A DNA stretch of 64,000 bases. Source: Rhizobium croatiense. Lineage in GTDB: Bacteria > Pseudomonadota > Alphaproteobacteria > Rhizobiales > Rhizobiaceae. The notes under the pieces are model-generated. The model ran no database searches. It saw nothing but the letters and a program-made list of their open reading frames with translations, and was not told where the DNA came from. How positions within the stretch are numbered: the first letter of the stretch is position 1; the number at the start of each line of letters is the position of its first letter. Position numbers and translations under genes: made by a program. The stretch is taken from assembly GCF_019793465.1 (NCBI RefSeq), contig NZ_JAILYJ010000015.1:124001-188000 (forward strand), given 5' to 3'. Below, one piece after another: positions 1 through 7,611 of the stretch.

Positions 1-1632
1 CTCAGCGTTCCGGGTGTTCCGAGAACCGTCGGCATTCTCCAGCCGTTCCTGCTGTTGATTGCGATCGGGCTGTCGAGGTTGGGTATCCGCTATTGGCTCG
101 GGGATGCCTACCAGCGGATCCTTCACCAGAATATGCTTGCCAAGGTGCTGATCTACGGCGCAGGCAAGGCCGGGCGGCAACTGGCGGCTGCCCTGACGAA
201 CAGTGCCGAGCTTAATGTCGTCGGCTACCTGGATGATGATCCACGCCTCAAGGGCGGCGTCATGGGGGGCTTGCCGATCTATGACCCTTCGGATCTTCCG
301 GTGCTTGCCGAAGCGCTCGGCGTGCACAATGTGCTTCTTGCTCTCCCGTCCGCATCGCGGCAGCGTCGCAACGAAATCCTGGAGCATATCCGCAAGGCCA
401 GGGTGAATGTCCGCACCTTGCCGGATCTGACGGCACTCGCTCAGGGACGTGTCGCCGTCTCCGACATTCGAGAGCTGGAGATCGAAGATCTGCTCGGCAG
501 AGAAGCGGTCGCGCCGCGGCAGGAGTTGCTCGACAAGGCGATGCGCAACAAGGTGGTGATGGTCACCGGCGCCGGCGGCTCGATCGGCGGCGAGTTATGC
601 CGCCAGATTCTGCGCAACGAGCCTTCCAGCCTGATCCTCCTCGATCAGAACGAGTTCGCGCTTTATAATATCCATGCCGAATTGCGGAAGCTGGCCGAAC
701 TGTACAATCATGAAAATCTGCAGATCGTCCCGATCCTCTGTTCCGTCCGCGATCAGGACCGCATCGAGCATATCATGCAGAGCTGGCGGCCTCAGACGCT
801 CTATCATGCCGCCGCCTACAAGCATGTGCCGCTGGTCGAACACAATGCTGTGGAGGGCATCAAGAACAACGTCATGGGGACGCTGATCACCGCACGCGCG
901 GCGAACAAATGCGGCGTCTCGAATTTCGTGCTGATCAGCACGGATAAGGCCGTGCGTCCGACAAATGTGATGGGCGCCAGCAAGAGGCTGGCGGAGATGG
1001 TTCTGCAGGCGCTCGCCGCGGAATCGGCCGTTGACAGAATGCGCACGAATTTCTCCATGGTCCGGTTCGGAAACGTACTCGGTTCCTCCGGATCCGTCGT
1101 GCCGCTGTTCCGGCAGCAGATCAAGGACGGCGGGCCGGTTACCCTGACGCACCCGAAAATAACCCGCTACTTCATGACCATTTCGGAGGCCTCGCAACTG
1201 GTCATTCAGGCGGGCGCCATGGCCGAGGGCGGGGATGTTTTCCTGCTCGACATGGGCGAGCCCGTCCGCATCGCAGACCTCGCCCGCAAGATGGTCGAGC
1301 TTTCGGGATTGACCGTCCGCGACGAGGATAATCCCGAAGGGGACATCGAGCTTTCCGTTACCGGCCTGAGGCCCGGCGAGAAGCTTTATGAAGAACTGTT
1401 GATCGGGGATAACCCTGAGACAACCGAACATCCCCGGATTATGAAGGCGCGCGAGGATTTCCTGTTCTGGCCGGAGCTTTCGAAGAAGCTCAGCTTGCTC
1501 AATGCGGCATTGGATCGAAACGATATGGTCGCGGCACGCGCGACCTTGGCAGAACTCGTCTCCGGCTATTCCTCAACCGGTGAGGTTTCGGATCTTGCCT
1601 TCACCAGCGCCGAAACCGTTCCGGCGGCCTGA
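1..1632 (+). CDS. WbpM/CapD-type nucleotide-sugar 4,6-dehydratase, 5' end outside window
   Basis: The frame is open from the first base, so the start codon and most of the membrane-spanning N-terminus lie upstream. Two Rossmann folds are visible. The first (about residues 52-58 of the visible part, YGAGKAG) is the CoA-binding-like domain of this family. The second starts at VTGAGGSIG (about 188-196) and is the catalytic short-chain dehydrogenase domain. Where ordinary SDR enzymes have YxxxK, this protein has MGASK (Met 324, Lys 328), the Met-for-Tyr change known from WbpM. The family dehydrates UDP-GlcNAc or a related sugar at C4/C6 at the inner membrane, the first step to QuiNAc, FucNAc and similar 6-deoxy amino sugars. 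It is probably the end of a polysaccharide operon lying to the left, and it converges on the O-antigen ligase gene with only 33 bp between them. The exact nucleotide sugar cannot be read from sequence. Confidence 0.9.
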   Translation, partial: LSVPGVPRTVGILQPFLLLIAIGLSRLGIRYWLGDAYQRILHQNMLAKVLIYGAGKAGRQLAAALTNSAELNVVGYLDDDPRLKGGVMGGLPIYDPSDLPVLAEALGVHNVLLALPSASRQRRNEILEHIRKARVNVRTLPDLTALAQGRVAVSDIRELEIEDLLGREAVAPRQELLDKAMRNKVVMVTGAGGSIGGELCRQILRNEPSSLILLDQNEFALYNIHAELRKLAELYNHENLQIVPILCSVRDQDRIEHIMQSWRPQTLYHAAAYKHVPLVEHNAVEGIKNNVMGTLITARAANKCGVSNFVLISTDKAVRPTNVMGASKRLAEMVLQALAAESAVDRMRTNFSMVRFGNVLGSSGSVVPLFRQQIKDGGPVTLTHPKITRYFMTISEASQLVIQAGAMAEGGDVFLLDMGEPVRIADLARKMVELSGLTVRDEDNPEGDIELSVTGLRPGEKLYEELLIGDNPETTEHPRIMKAREDFLFWPELSKKLSLLNAALDRNDMVAARATLAELVSGYSSTGEVSDLAFTSAETVPAA

Positions 1633-1665
1633 AGACGACAACGCGCAAGCGTCGAGCACGGGAAT

Positions 1666-2940
1666 TCAGCTTCGCACGACGGGCGCGAAGACTGTGCTGC
1701 CCCGATCCAAGCAAATCAGGGCGACCATATAGGCGAAGATCGGATCCAGTGCCTTTTGGTTGAACATGATGCCGACGCTGCCGGTAACAATGTAGCTGCT
1801 GGTGAGCAGAAGAGCGAGCGCTATGGACAGGTCCCTGCCAGGACCGGGTTCCTTTTTCCACGCGGCTATCAAGGGCGCCAGGAGCAGCAGCGAAAGCGCC
1901 GCGATGCCGACAACGCCGGCGTCGATTCCCGCTGTCAGAAAGCCGTTATGGACATGCGAGAAGGTCAAGTATGGCCGCATGCTGTCTGGCAGTTCCGCCA
2001 AGACCGAGGCCATCCTGTTTTGCGGGCCATAACCGGTCAATGGGTCCTTGCTGATTGCCGACAGTGCGCCCTTGTATAAAGCGACCCGTGCGCTGAGTGA
2101 GGTAATCTCACCTTCACTGCGTTCAAGCGCTGCCATATTCTCCTGCAGCGCGTGGATGCGATGGATGATCTGGCCGCTGCCCAGCGCGATAAGTCCCGCA
2201 AACAGCAAAGAGCCGGTGATGGCGAGACTGCGCAAACTCCGATGGAAGCTGTGTTTGCGAAAATACCAGAGAAGGATGACGAGATGGACGGGAATGGCCA
2301 GCCACGCCGAACGCGTTCCCGAAAGCAGCACACAGCCGAGGCCAGCGGCATATCCCAAGATCGCAATTCTTTGCTCGACGCTTCTGGGAGATTGAACGTT
2401 AAGAAGCGCAACGCCGCCGAAAAGAAGGCCTATGATTCCGAGGAGTGCGGCATTCGACGTCCCGGCCTCTGCTCTCTCCATCAGAAACATGATCTGCAGC
2501 AGGCTGACGAGAAAGGTAACGATCATGCCGATCCCGGCACCGAGGATAAACAGCGGCACGAGGCGGCCATCGGGAGATTGGCGCATTCGCGGCAATATCA
2601 GCCAGATCGAAAAGAAGGGCAGGAGCCGGAATATCCAGTCTGCCACTTCGGAATAGGGCGGGTTGATGAAGATGCTGGCGATCATCACCAGCGGGTAGAT
2701 CGTCATGCAGATGGCGACTGCCCGGTCCGATTTCGAAAAGTTCAGAGGAAAGCGGGCCGTCGCCAGCAAGTAGATGCCCGACAGCATCGACCCGAGGAGA
2801 ATGAACCCGTTGAAATTAGGTGAAAGTCCGGGCAGGATCGCGAAGAGAAAAACCGCAATGCCATTGGTTCGATCAAGCGCGCTTCCAGACCCGCTCCCGG
2901 GATGAAGTACCGCAATCACGAGTTGCCTGAAATAATTCAC
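1666..2940 (-). CDS. O-antigen ligase / Wzy-type polymerase family membrane protein
   Basis: A 424-residue protein made almost entirely of hydrophobic segments, about ten to twelve predicted membrane helices. Family-typical motifs are SGTRSAW (about 207-213) and, in a long periplasmic loop, HVHNGFL (about 329-335) followed by a glycine-rich helix. These are the marks of the Wzy_C/WaaL superfamily, which either polymerises lipid-linked repeat units or ligates O-chains to lipid A-core. Ligase and polymerase cannot be separated by eye. The neighbouring nucleotide-sugar dehydratase supports a role in LPS or capsule assembly. The gene is read alone on this strand. The ATG at 2940 is the natural start because the hydrophobic core begins soon after it. 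Confidence 0.85.
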   Translation of the reverse strand: MNYFRQLVIAVLHPGSGSGSALDRTNGIAVFLFAILPGLSPNFNGFILLGSMLSGIYLLATARFPLNFSKSDRAVAICMTIYPLVMIASIFINPPYSEVADWIFRLLPFFSIWLILPRMRQSPDGRLVPLFILGAGIGMIVTFLVSLLQIMFLMERAEAGTSNAALLGIIGLLFGGVALLNVQSPRSVEQRIAILGYAAGLGCVLLSGTRSAWLAIPVHLVILLWYFRKHSFHRSLRSLAITGSLLFAGLIALGSGQIIHRIHALQENMAALERSEGEITSLSARVALYKGALSAISKDPLTGYGPQNRMASVLAELPDSMRPYLTFSHVHNGFLTAGIDAGVVGIAALSLLLLAPLIAAWKKEPGPGRDLSIALALLLTSSYIVTGSVGIMFNQKALDPIFAYMVALICLDRGSTVFAPVVRS

Positions 2941-3250
2941 TTTGCTGATCCTGAGGTGTCATTGATCCCGCCTCGCTAAGGACCGATGTCACCGCTGTCA
3001 AGCTGTGGGCGCGGGTACAACTCGCGCTTTTCCCACTATTGTATTCCGGCAACAGCAAACCCGGATGCTTCTTGCTCTACAGGCGATGCGTCGCAGCGCC
3101 CTGAACGGCAAAGCTGATGCGATGACGAAAGACATTTGAGGTGCGGCCTTGCCGTGGGGGGTGTCATTCCCGCGTATGGGACGGCGCTCGAGCACACGAT
3201 CCGGCTTTATCGTTATTTCCGCTCGCGCGGTGCTTCGTTGGTGTCTACAG
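2941..3250. other. Intergenic region without a supported gene
   Basis: About 310 bases between the start of the polymerase gene (read leftwards) and the end of the small membrane-protein gene (also read leftwards). Open frames here are short and lack a ribosome site. It probably carries the polymerase promoter. I see no clear hairpin or repeat. Confidence 0.5.
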
Positions 3251-3499
3251 CTAACGCCAATATGAGGCCGAGCTTTCCGCCGATGATCGACCAAGGAGAT
3301 AGCCGAACCCGAACGCCGCAATACCAATGCCAAGCAACAATGCGCTTGCGGTGTGCGGGTGGTCTCTAGCGCCGGCGGTGACTGCATAGGCCTCGCGTTT
3401 CACTCGGCTCGCCGCCGATTGGGCGGCCTTGGCCAATCCTTCCGGCTGTTCGACGGGTGTGCCGGTGAAGCCGGCGTTCAAATCCTGTTTGTCAGCCAT
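3251..3499 (-). CDS. Small membrane-anchored protein, YqjD/ElaB-like layout
   Basis: An 82-residue protein. The start at 3499 is chosen because AGGAAAGG sits about seven bases upstream. The frame stays open further upstream, but that part overlaps the DUF2934 gene in another frame and reads as low-complexity arginine/serine. The N-terminal half is polar and Ala/Gln-rich. The C-terminus has one glycine-rich membrane helix (about residues 52-72) with a GxxxG-like face, then a short serine-rich tail. This layout recalls the DUF883 (YqjD/ElaB) group of tail-anchored stress proteins, but I cannot confirm the family. It lies 52 bp downstream of the DUF2934 gene and is probably cotranscribed from the stress-type promoter at 3977-4001. 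Confidence 0.7.
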   Translation of the reverse strand: MADKQDLNAGFTGTPVEQPEGLAKAAQSAASRVKREAYAVTAGARDHPHTASALLLGIGIAAFGFGYLLGRSSAESSASYWR

Positions 3500-3551
3500 G
3501 TCGGAACCTTTCCTGAATTTGCTCGTCCTAGATTTTGCTCGGGCTGCAATT

Positions 3552-3953
3552 TCAATCCTGCTCGCGTGTGCCGGGTGAGGCTTCACGTTGATCCGCGTCT
3601 TCGAGATCCGTCTTGACGAGGAAGGCGTCGCGATGCTCGCGCGACGCCTCTCGCAGCGCCTCGAGCCTGGGAAAATTGTCCGTCTCATCCCGTGGGTCGG
3701 GCTCGTGCTCGGCGCGGGTCCAGTGATCCCGATGCTTGCCTTCGGGCCTTCCTTCCTTCTCCCACAGCGAGTATGCCCTTTTCCGGATCTCGTCCTCGCG
3801 TATGGTTGCCTGAGAACCGATGCTCTGCTCTGCGGGCTCCTGAATGGCTTGCCGCGCCGTCTTCCCTTTGCCTGCGCCGGCCGGGGGTGAATCCTTCAGC
3901 CGCGTGTCGTCGGTCGCGATTTCGTTTCTTTTGCGTCGTAACGGATTTTTCAT
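3552..3953 (-). CDS. DUF2934 domain protein
   Basis: A 133-residue, highly charged, soluble protein. Around residues 53-85 it carries the DUF2934 signature: an IRKRAYSLWEKEGRPEG stretch followed by HWxRAE. No biochemical role is known for this family, which is common in rhizobia. The start at 3953 follows AAGGAGG. It is the first gene of a probable two-gene unit with the small membrane protein at 3251-3499, and a GGAAC-N16-GGTT promoter word lies just upstream, so general-stress control is likely. Confidence 0.8.
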   Translation of the reverse strand: MKNPLRRKRNEIATDDTRLKDSPPAGAGKGKTARQAIQEPAEQSIGSQATIREDEIRKRAYSLWEKEGRPEGKHRDHWTRAEHEPDPRDETDNFPRLEALREASREHRDAFLVKTDLEDADQREASPGTREQD

Positions 3954-3976
3954 CGGCGCCTCCTTAATGGGAACTC

Positions 3977-4001
3977 AACCAATTCCGCTGATCGAAGTTC
4001 C
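3977..4001 (-). promoter_or_regulatory. EcfG-type stress promoter before the DUF2934 gene
   Basis: Read on the minus strand: GGAAC (4001-3997), 16 bases, then GGTT (3980-3977). The alphaproteobacterial EcfG/RpoE2/RpoE4 consensus is GGAAC-N16/17-CGTT, so there is one mismatch and the conserved TT is kept. It ends 24 bp before the start codon of the gene. Confidence 0.6.
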
Positions 4002-4061
4002 CATTGGCTGCATTTTGAACGCCAAAGTAGCCAGGTGCCTTGGCAGGGTGCCGCGGCTGAT

Positions 4062-4071
4062 ATACTAGTAT
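4062..4071. promoter_or_regulatory. Perfect palindrome ATACTAGTAT, possible GntR operator
   Basis: A perfect 10-bp palindrome 27 bp before the ATG of the GntR-family gene that heads the uxuA unit. FCD-type GntR regulators usually bind short AT-rich palindromes near their own start. The assignment is by position and symmetry only. Confidence 0.35.
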
Positions 4072-4098
4072 GCCAAAATCAATGTCCCGGTACCTTTT

Positions 4099-4821
4099 AT
4101 GAGGCAAGCTTCAGAAACCCACGCGCTTGTCGTCCCGACCTCGCAGGAAGTCGGCCGTAGGCTACGCCGCGTCACCACCGCCAGCGTCATCTATGAGCGT
4201 CTCTATGCCGATATCGTCTCTCTCCGGATGCCGCCCGGTCTGTTTTTGCAGGAAAAGCGGATTGCCGAGGACTTTGGCGTCAGCCGCACGCCGGTGCGTG
4301 AGGCGTTGTTGAGGCTCTCCGAAGGCGGACTGGTCGATATCTTCCCGCAGTCGGGCACCGTCGTGTCGCGGGTGCCGGTTTCGGCTATTCCGGAGGCGGT
4401 CATCGTGCGCAAAGCGCTCGAAGGCACGACCGCTGAGATGGCGGCTCAGACCTCCACCGTCGCCGATGTCGCCCGCCTCGATGCCATTATCGCCCGACAG
4501 CGCGCGCATGCCGCCGTGGGCAACGCGTCAAGCTTCCACGAGGAGGACGAGGCCTTTCATGAGGCGATCGCGCAGATATCAGGTTATCCCGGCATCTGGG
4601 GGATTCTGAAGACGGTCAAGGTGCAGATCGACCGGGCGAGGCGGCTGGCGCTGCCGGCCCTTGGGCGTATGGGCAACGTGGTGTCCGAACATATGATTAT
4701 CCGCGACGCCCTCGCCGCCCGTGATGCAGCGGCTGCGCGTAGTGCCATGATCCATCACTTGAGCGCCGTCATTCCCGATGTCGACGAGCTGCGCTCGCGT
4801 TACCCCGATTATTTCTGCTGA
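4099..4821 (+). CDS. GntR-family (FCD) regulator, probable hexuronate control
   Basis: A 240-residue protein. The N-terminal winged helix-turn-helix (about residues 28-95) contains IAEDFGVSRTPVREALLRL, typical of GntR. The C-terminal helical FCD domain (about 105-230) keeps acidic and histidine residues (HEEDEAFHEAI, SEHMII) of the metal-binding pocket that senses carboxylate sugars. Mannonate dehydratase follows 43 bp downstream, so this is probably the local repressor of glucuronate/mannonate catabolism, like UxuR/ExuR. A palindrome at 4062-4071 is a candidate site for autoregulation. The effector is inferred from context only. Confidence 0.85.
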   Translation: MRQASETHALVVPTSQEVGRRLRRVTTASVIYERLYADIVSLRMPPGLFLQEKRIAEDFGVSRTPVREALLRLSEGGLVDIFPQSGTVVSRVPVSAIPEAVIVRKALEGTTAEMAAQTSTVADVARLDAIIARQRAHAAVGNASSFHEEDEAFHEAIAQISGYPGIWGILKTVKVQIDRARRLALPALGRMGNVVSEHMIIRDALAARDAAAARSAMIHHLSAVIPDVDELRSRYPDYFC

Positions 4822-4864
4822 CGGCAGGATCACCACGAAACGAAAAGCAAGGGAAGGAAGAAAG

Positions 4865-6052
4865 ATGCGGCAGGGTTGGAGATGGTTCGGGCCGGAAGCG
4901 CCGGTGACGCTGGATGAGGTCCGTCAGACGGGCGCGACCAATATCGTCTCGTCGCTACATCAGGTGCCGATCGGCAGGGCTTGGACGGAAAAGGAAGTGC
5001 GCGAACGCCAATCGCTGATCGAGACCACGCCTGCCGACCGGTCGCCGCTCGTCTGGTCGGTCGTCGAGAGCATCCCGATTCCCGACGCTGTCAAGCGCAA
5101 GGGCGGGGCGGCAAAGGCCGAAATCGAGGCGTGGATTGCCAGCCTCGAAGCGGTCGCCGCCTGTGGCATCCCGATCGTCTGCTATAATTTCATGCCGGTC
5201 GTCGACTGGACCCGCACCGAACTCGATTTCGTGACGCCGACCGGCGCCACAGCCATGCGCTTCGATCACGAGCGCTTCGCAGCCTTCGACCTCTTCGTTC
5301 TGGAACGGCCGGATGCGGGCCAGCAATATTCGGCGGAGGACCGTGAACGGGCGCGTGTCGTCTTCGAGGCGATGTCGGAGGAGGAGATTGCCGAGATCAC
5401 CCGCATCATCACTTCGGCTCTGCCGGGCTCGACCACCGAGCCCCTGACCATTCCAGCCTTCCGGGAAAAGCTGGTCGCCTATAGCGGCATCGATGCAGCA
5501 AGGCTGCGCCGCCATCTGATCGAATTCCTGGAGGCGGTGACCCCGGCCGCCGAAGCCCGCGGTGTCAAGCTGACGCTGCATCCCGATGATCCGCCGCGTT
5601 CGCTGTTCGGTCTTCCCCGCATCGCCTCGACGGCCGATGATTATGCCGCGCTCTTCGATGCGGTCCCGTCGGCGGCGAACGGCATGTGTTACTGCACCGG
5701 CAGCCTCGGCGTGCGCGCCGACAACGACCTGCCGGCCATCGCCCGGCGCTTCGCCTCACGCATCCACTTCGCCCATCTGCGCGCCACGACGCGCGAGGGC
5801 GACGGCCGGACCTTCCATGAAAGCGCGCACCTGGAGGGAGACGTCGACATGGTCGCGGTGCTCCGGGAACTGGTGGCGGAAGACAAGCGCCGGGGTGCCG
5901 AAAACACCATCGTCTTCCGCTCGGACCACGGCCACCGCATGCTCGACGATCTCGATAAGGTCGTCACCCCCGGCTATCCGGCGATCGGCCGCATGCGCGG
6001 CCTTGCCGAATTGCGTGGCATCCTGCATGCGTTGGGCGCCCCGCCGACCTGA
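4865..6052 (+). CDS. uxuA: Mannonate dehydratase
   Basis: A 395-residue protein, close to the usual UxuA length. It dehydrates D-mannonate to 2-keto-3-deoxy-D-gluconate (EC 4.2.1.8) in glucuronate breakdown. The start at 4865 is preceded by GGAAGGAAG; the frame is open further upstream but has no family similarity there. Metal-ligand residues expected for UxuA are present: His 239 in HPDD, Cys 277 in CTGSLG, His 304 in HFAHLR, and Asp 354/His 355 in RSDHGH. The N-terminus RWFGP and SSLHQVP is family-typical. No uxaC, uxuB, KDG kinase or transporter lies nearby, so the rest of the pathway must be elsewhere. Confidence 0.93.
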   Translation: MRQGWRWFGPEAPVTLDEVRQTGATNIVSSLHQVPIGRAWTEKEVRERQSLIETTPADRSPLVWSVVESIPIPDAVKRKGGAAKAEIEAWIASLEAVAACGIPIVCYNFMPVVDWTRTELDFVTPTGATAMRFDHERFAAFDLFVLERPDAGQQYSAEDRERARVVFEAMSEEEIAEITRIITSALPGSTTEPLTIPAFREKLVAYSGIDAARLRRHLIEFLEAVTPAAEARGVKLTLHPDDPPRSLFGLPRIASTADDYAALFDAVPSAANGMCYCTGSLGVRADNDLPAIARRFASRIHFAHLRATTREGDGRTFHESAHLEGDVDMVAVLRELVAEDKRRGAENTIVFRSDHGHRMLDDLDKVVTPGYPAIGRMRGLAELRGILHALGAPPT

Positions 6053-6092
6053 AGGCGTCCGGGCCAGCGCCTGCGCATGTTGCCCGGAAAGT

Positions 6093-6171
6093 GTGCAGCG
6101 GTTGCGGGACGACGGCACGCACAAAACAAAGGACCGAAGCGCGTCGCATGAATAAAATAGATGCGCGCGAT
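6093..6171. repeat. Possible dispersed rhizobial intergenic element with hairpin
   Basis: This stretch between the convergent uxuA and mutarotase genes contains GCGCGTCGCAT and ATGCGCGC, which pair into a stem (one bulged T) around an A-rich loop, preceded by ACAAAACAAAGGACC. I recall similar AAAGCGCGTCGC words in many rhizobial intergenic regions, but there is no second copy in this window, so repeat status rests on memory. It could also act as a bidirectional terminator. Confidence 0.35.
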
Positions 6172-6233
6172 TTGTCGGCCTCGGCGATCGCTGCGGAAAC
6201 AACCGTGCCGCAAAAGGTCGGGCGCGCCAGTTT

Positions 6234-7103
6234 CTATTGCAAGATCTCGACCGTAAAGGCGAAACGCGCCGTCGCCCCCGGCGACAGGATGGTGGTGTAG
6301 GGTCGTTGCGACAGCTCGGCCGAACCTCCGGCTTCCGCCGCCATTCCGTGCCACGGTTCGACGCAGAGGAAGGGCGCGCCTGGTTTGGTCCACAGGGCAA
6401 GGTTGGGGAGGTTTTCGAATTGGAACCGCAGGCTCGGCCCGCCTTCGGCGCCGTAACGCAGCCCATCGCCCGCACCCTTCGGGAAAATCATCGCGTCCTT
6501 CTCGAACATGGCGTGATCCAACACCAGCCGGCCTTTATCGAATGGGGAGGGCAGTGGGGTCGGATTGATAAGGCCGCCCTCCAGCCGCACGAGCGCCGGC
6601 TCGCCCTCATTGTCGAGCGTGATGGCGTGCGGGCGCCCGGCAGCGCCAGGCATCGGCCAGACGAAGGCCGGATGGAAGCCGAGACCGAAGGGCAGCGCTC
6701 TTGCGTCGCGATTGTTTACTTCTGCAGTTACCGTCAACGCGCGTCCCTCTACCGCATGTTCCACGGCCAGCAGGAAATCGAACGGATAGACCGCCTGCGT
6801 GGCTGCCGAGGCAGGAAGTTCGTGCCGGCACATGGTCGGCGTGAACGCGGCGAGGCTAAACTCGCTCCGCCGGGCAAAGCCATGCTGGGCCATCGGGTAC
6901 ACCGTACCGCCAATCGCCAGCTTGTCATCAGCCGCCTTGCCGACGATCGGAAACAGGATCGGCGACCGTCCGGCCCAGTAGGCCGCGTCGCCCGTCCACA
7001 ACCAGGAGCGTCCATCGTTGCTGGTGAGCGCCTGCATCTCGGCGCCGAGGGAGGAGACGTCGATGGCAAGATGCTGATTGCCGATCCGTATTGAGCTTGG
7101 CAT
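6234..7103 (-). CDS. Aldose 1-epimerase (mutarotase), LacX-like
   Basis: A 289-residue cytoplasmic beta-sandwich protein of the galactose-mutarotase superfamily. The start at 7103 is chosen for its AGGAAA ribosome site; an extra 14 codons upstream overlap the next gene and look non-coding. Motifs are SPILFPIVGK, HGFAR (catalytic-type His) and LGFHPAF, all usual in the LacX-like branch. The family interconverts alpha and beta anomers of free aldoses. It converges on uxuA and lies 38 bp downstream of a small conserved gene on the same strand. The sugar cannot be named from sequence. Confidence 0.85.
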   Translation of the reverse strand: MPSSIRIGNQHLAIDVSSLGAEMQALTSNDGRSWLWTGDAAYWAGRSPILFPIVGKAADDKLAIGGTVYPMAQHGFARRSEFSLAAFTPTMCRHELPASAATQAVYPFDFLLAVEHAVEGRALTVTAEVNNRDARALPFGLGFHPAFVWPMPGAAGRPHAITLDNEGEPALVRLEGGLINPTPLPSPFDKGRLVLDHAMFEKDAMIFPKGAGDGLRYGAEGGPSLRFQFENLPNLALWTKPGAPFLCVEPWHGMAAEAGGSAELSQRPYTTILSPGATARFAFTVEILQ

Positions 7104-7141
7104 CGCAATTTCCTTTCGCCCAGATGGGCACGGCCTTCCCG

Positions 7142-7471
7142 TCATTTTCGTATGGCGCCTAGTCTGGCGAGCACCTCGTTTGGGATGCCGTAACGCTGGA
7201 TGGCGTCGCGATTGTTTCGCAACCCGCAGCTCTCGCGCTGAACGAAAAATGCCCAGACGGCATCGGAGGCTTCGTTGAGCAGCCTCTCGCGTTCCTCCGC
7301 GCTCTGGCGCTCGACGGTCCAGGCTTTTAACGCGGCGAGCGCCGCCTCCACCTTCAGCCCATGACGCCCGAGCGAATTGGCGCGTTCCGACATCAGCCCA
7401 TATTCGAGGACGTTGATGCCATTGGCGTCCTGCTGCGACTGCCTGAAAGACTGCGGTAGGCGAACGCTCAT
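7142..7471 (-). CDS. Small conserved hypothetical protein
   Basis: A 109-residue soluble, helix-rich protein with no signal peptide or membrane segment. I do not recognise a functional family with confidence. The start at 7471 has AAGGAT about ten bases upstream. The centre is rich in Ala, Leu, Glu and Arg (a predicted long helix, about residues 30-85) and the C-terminus contains NRDAIQRYGIPNEVLARLG. It precedes the mutarotase gene on the same strand with a 38-bp gap and may share its mRNA. It diverges from the ABC-F gene. Confidence 0.65.
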   Translation of the reverse strand: MSVRLPQSFRQSQQDANGINVLEYGLMSERANSLGRHGLKVEAALAALKAWTVERQSAEERERLLNEASDAVWAFFVQRESCGLRNNRDAIQRYGIPNEVLARLGAIRK

Positions 7472-7611
7472 TGGCTGGAAATCCTTATCAGCGTAGGCGG
7501 CAATATTATCCAATCGGAAGCCGGAGATCGAGAGGGTGGAAACGGGCCTATCCTGTCGTTTCCATGCGTGGCATAAGGGCGCCGAAACTTCCCCGGACAC
7601 CCGCGCACACC

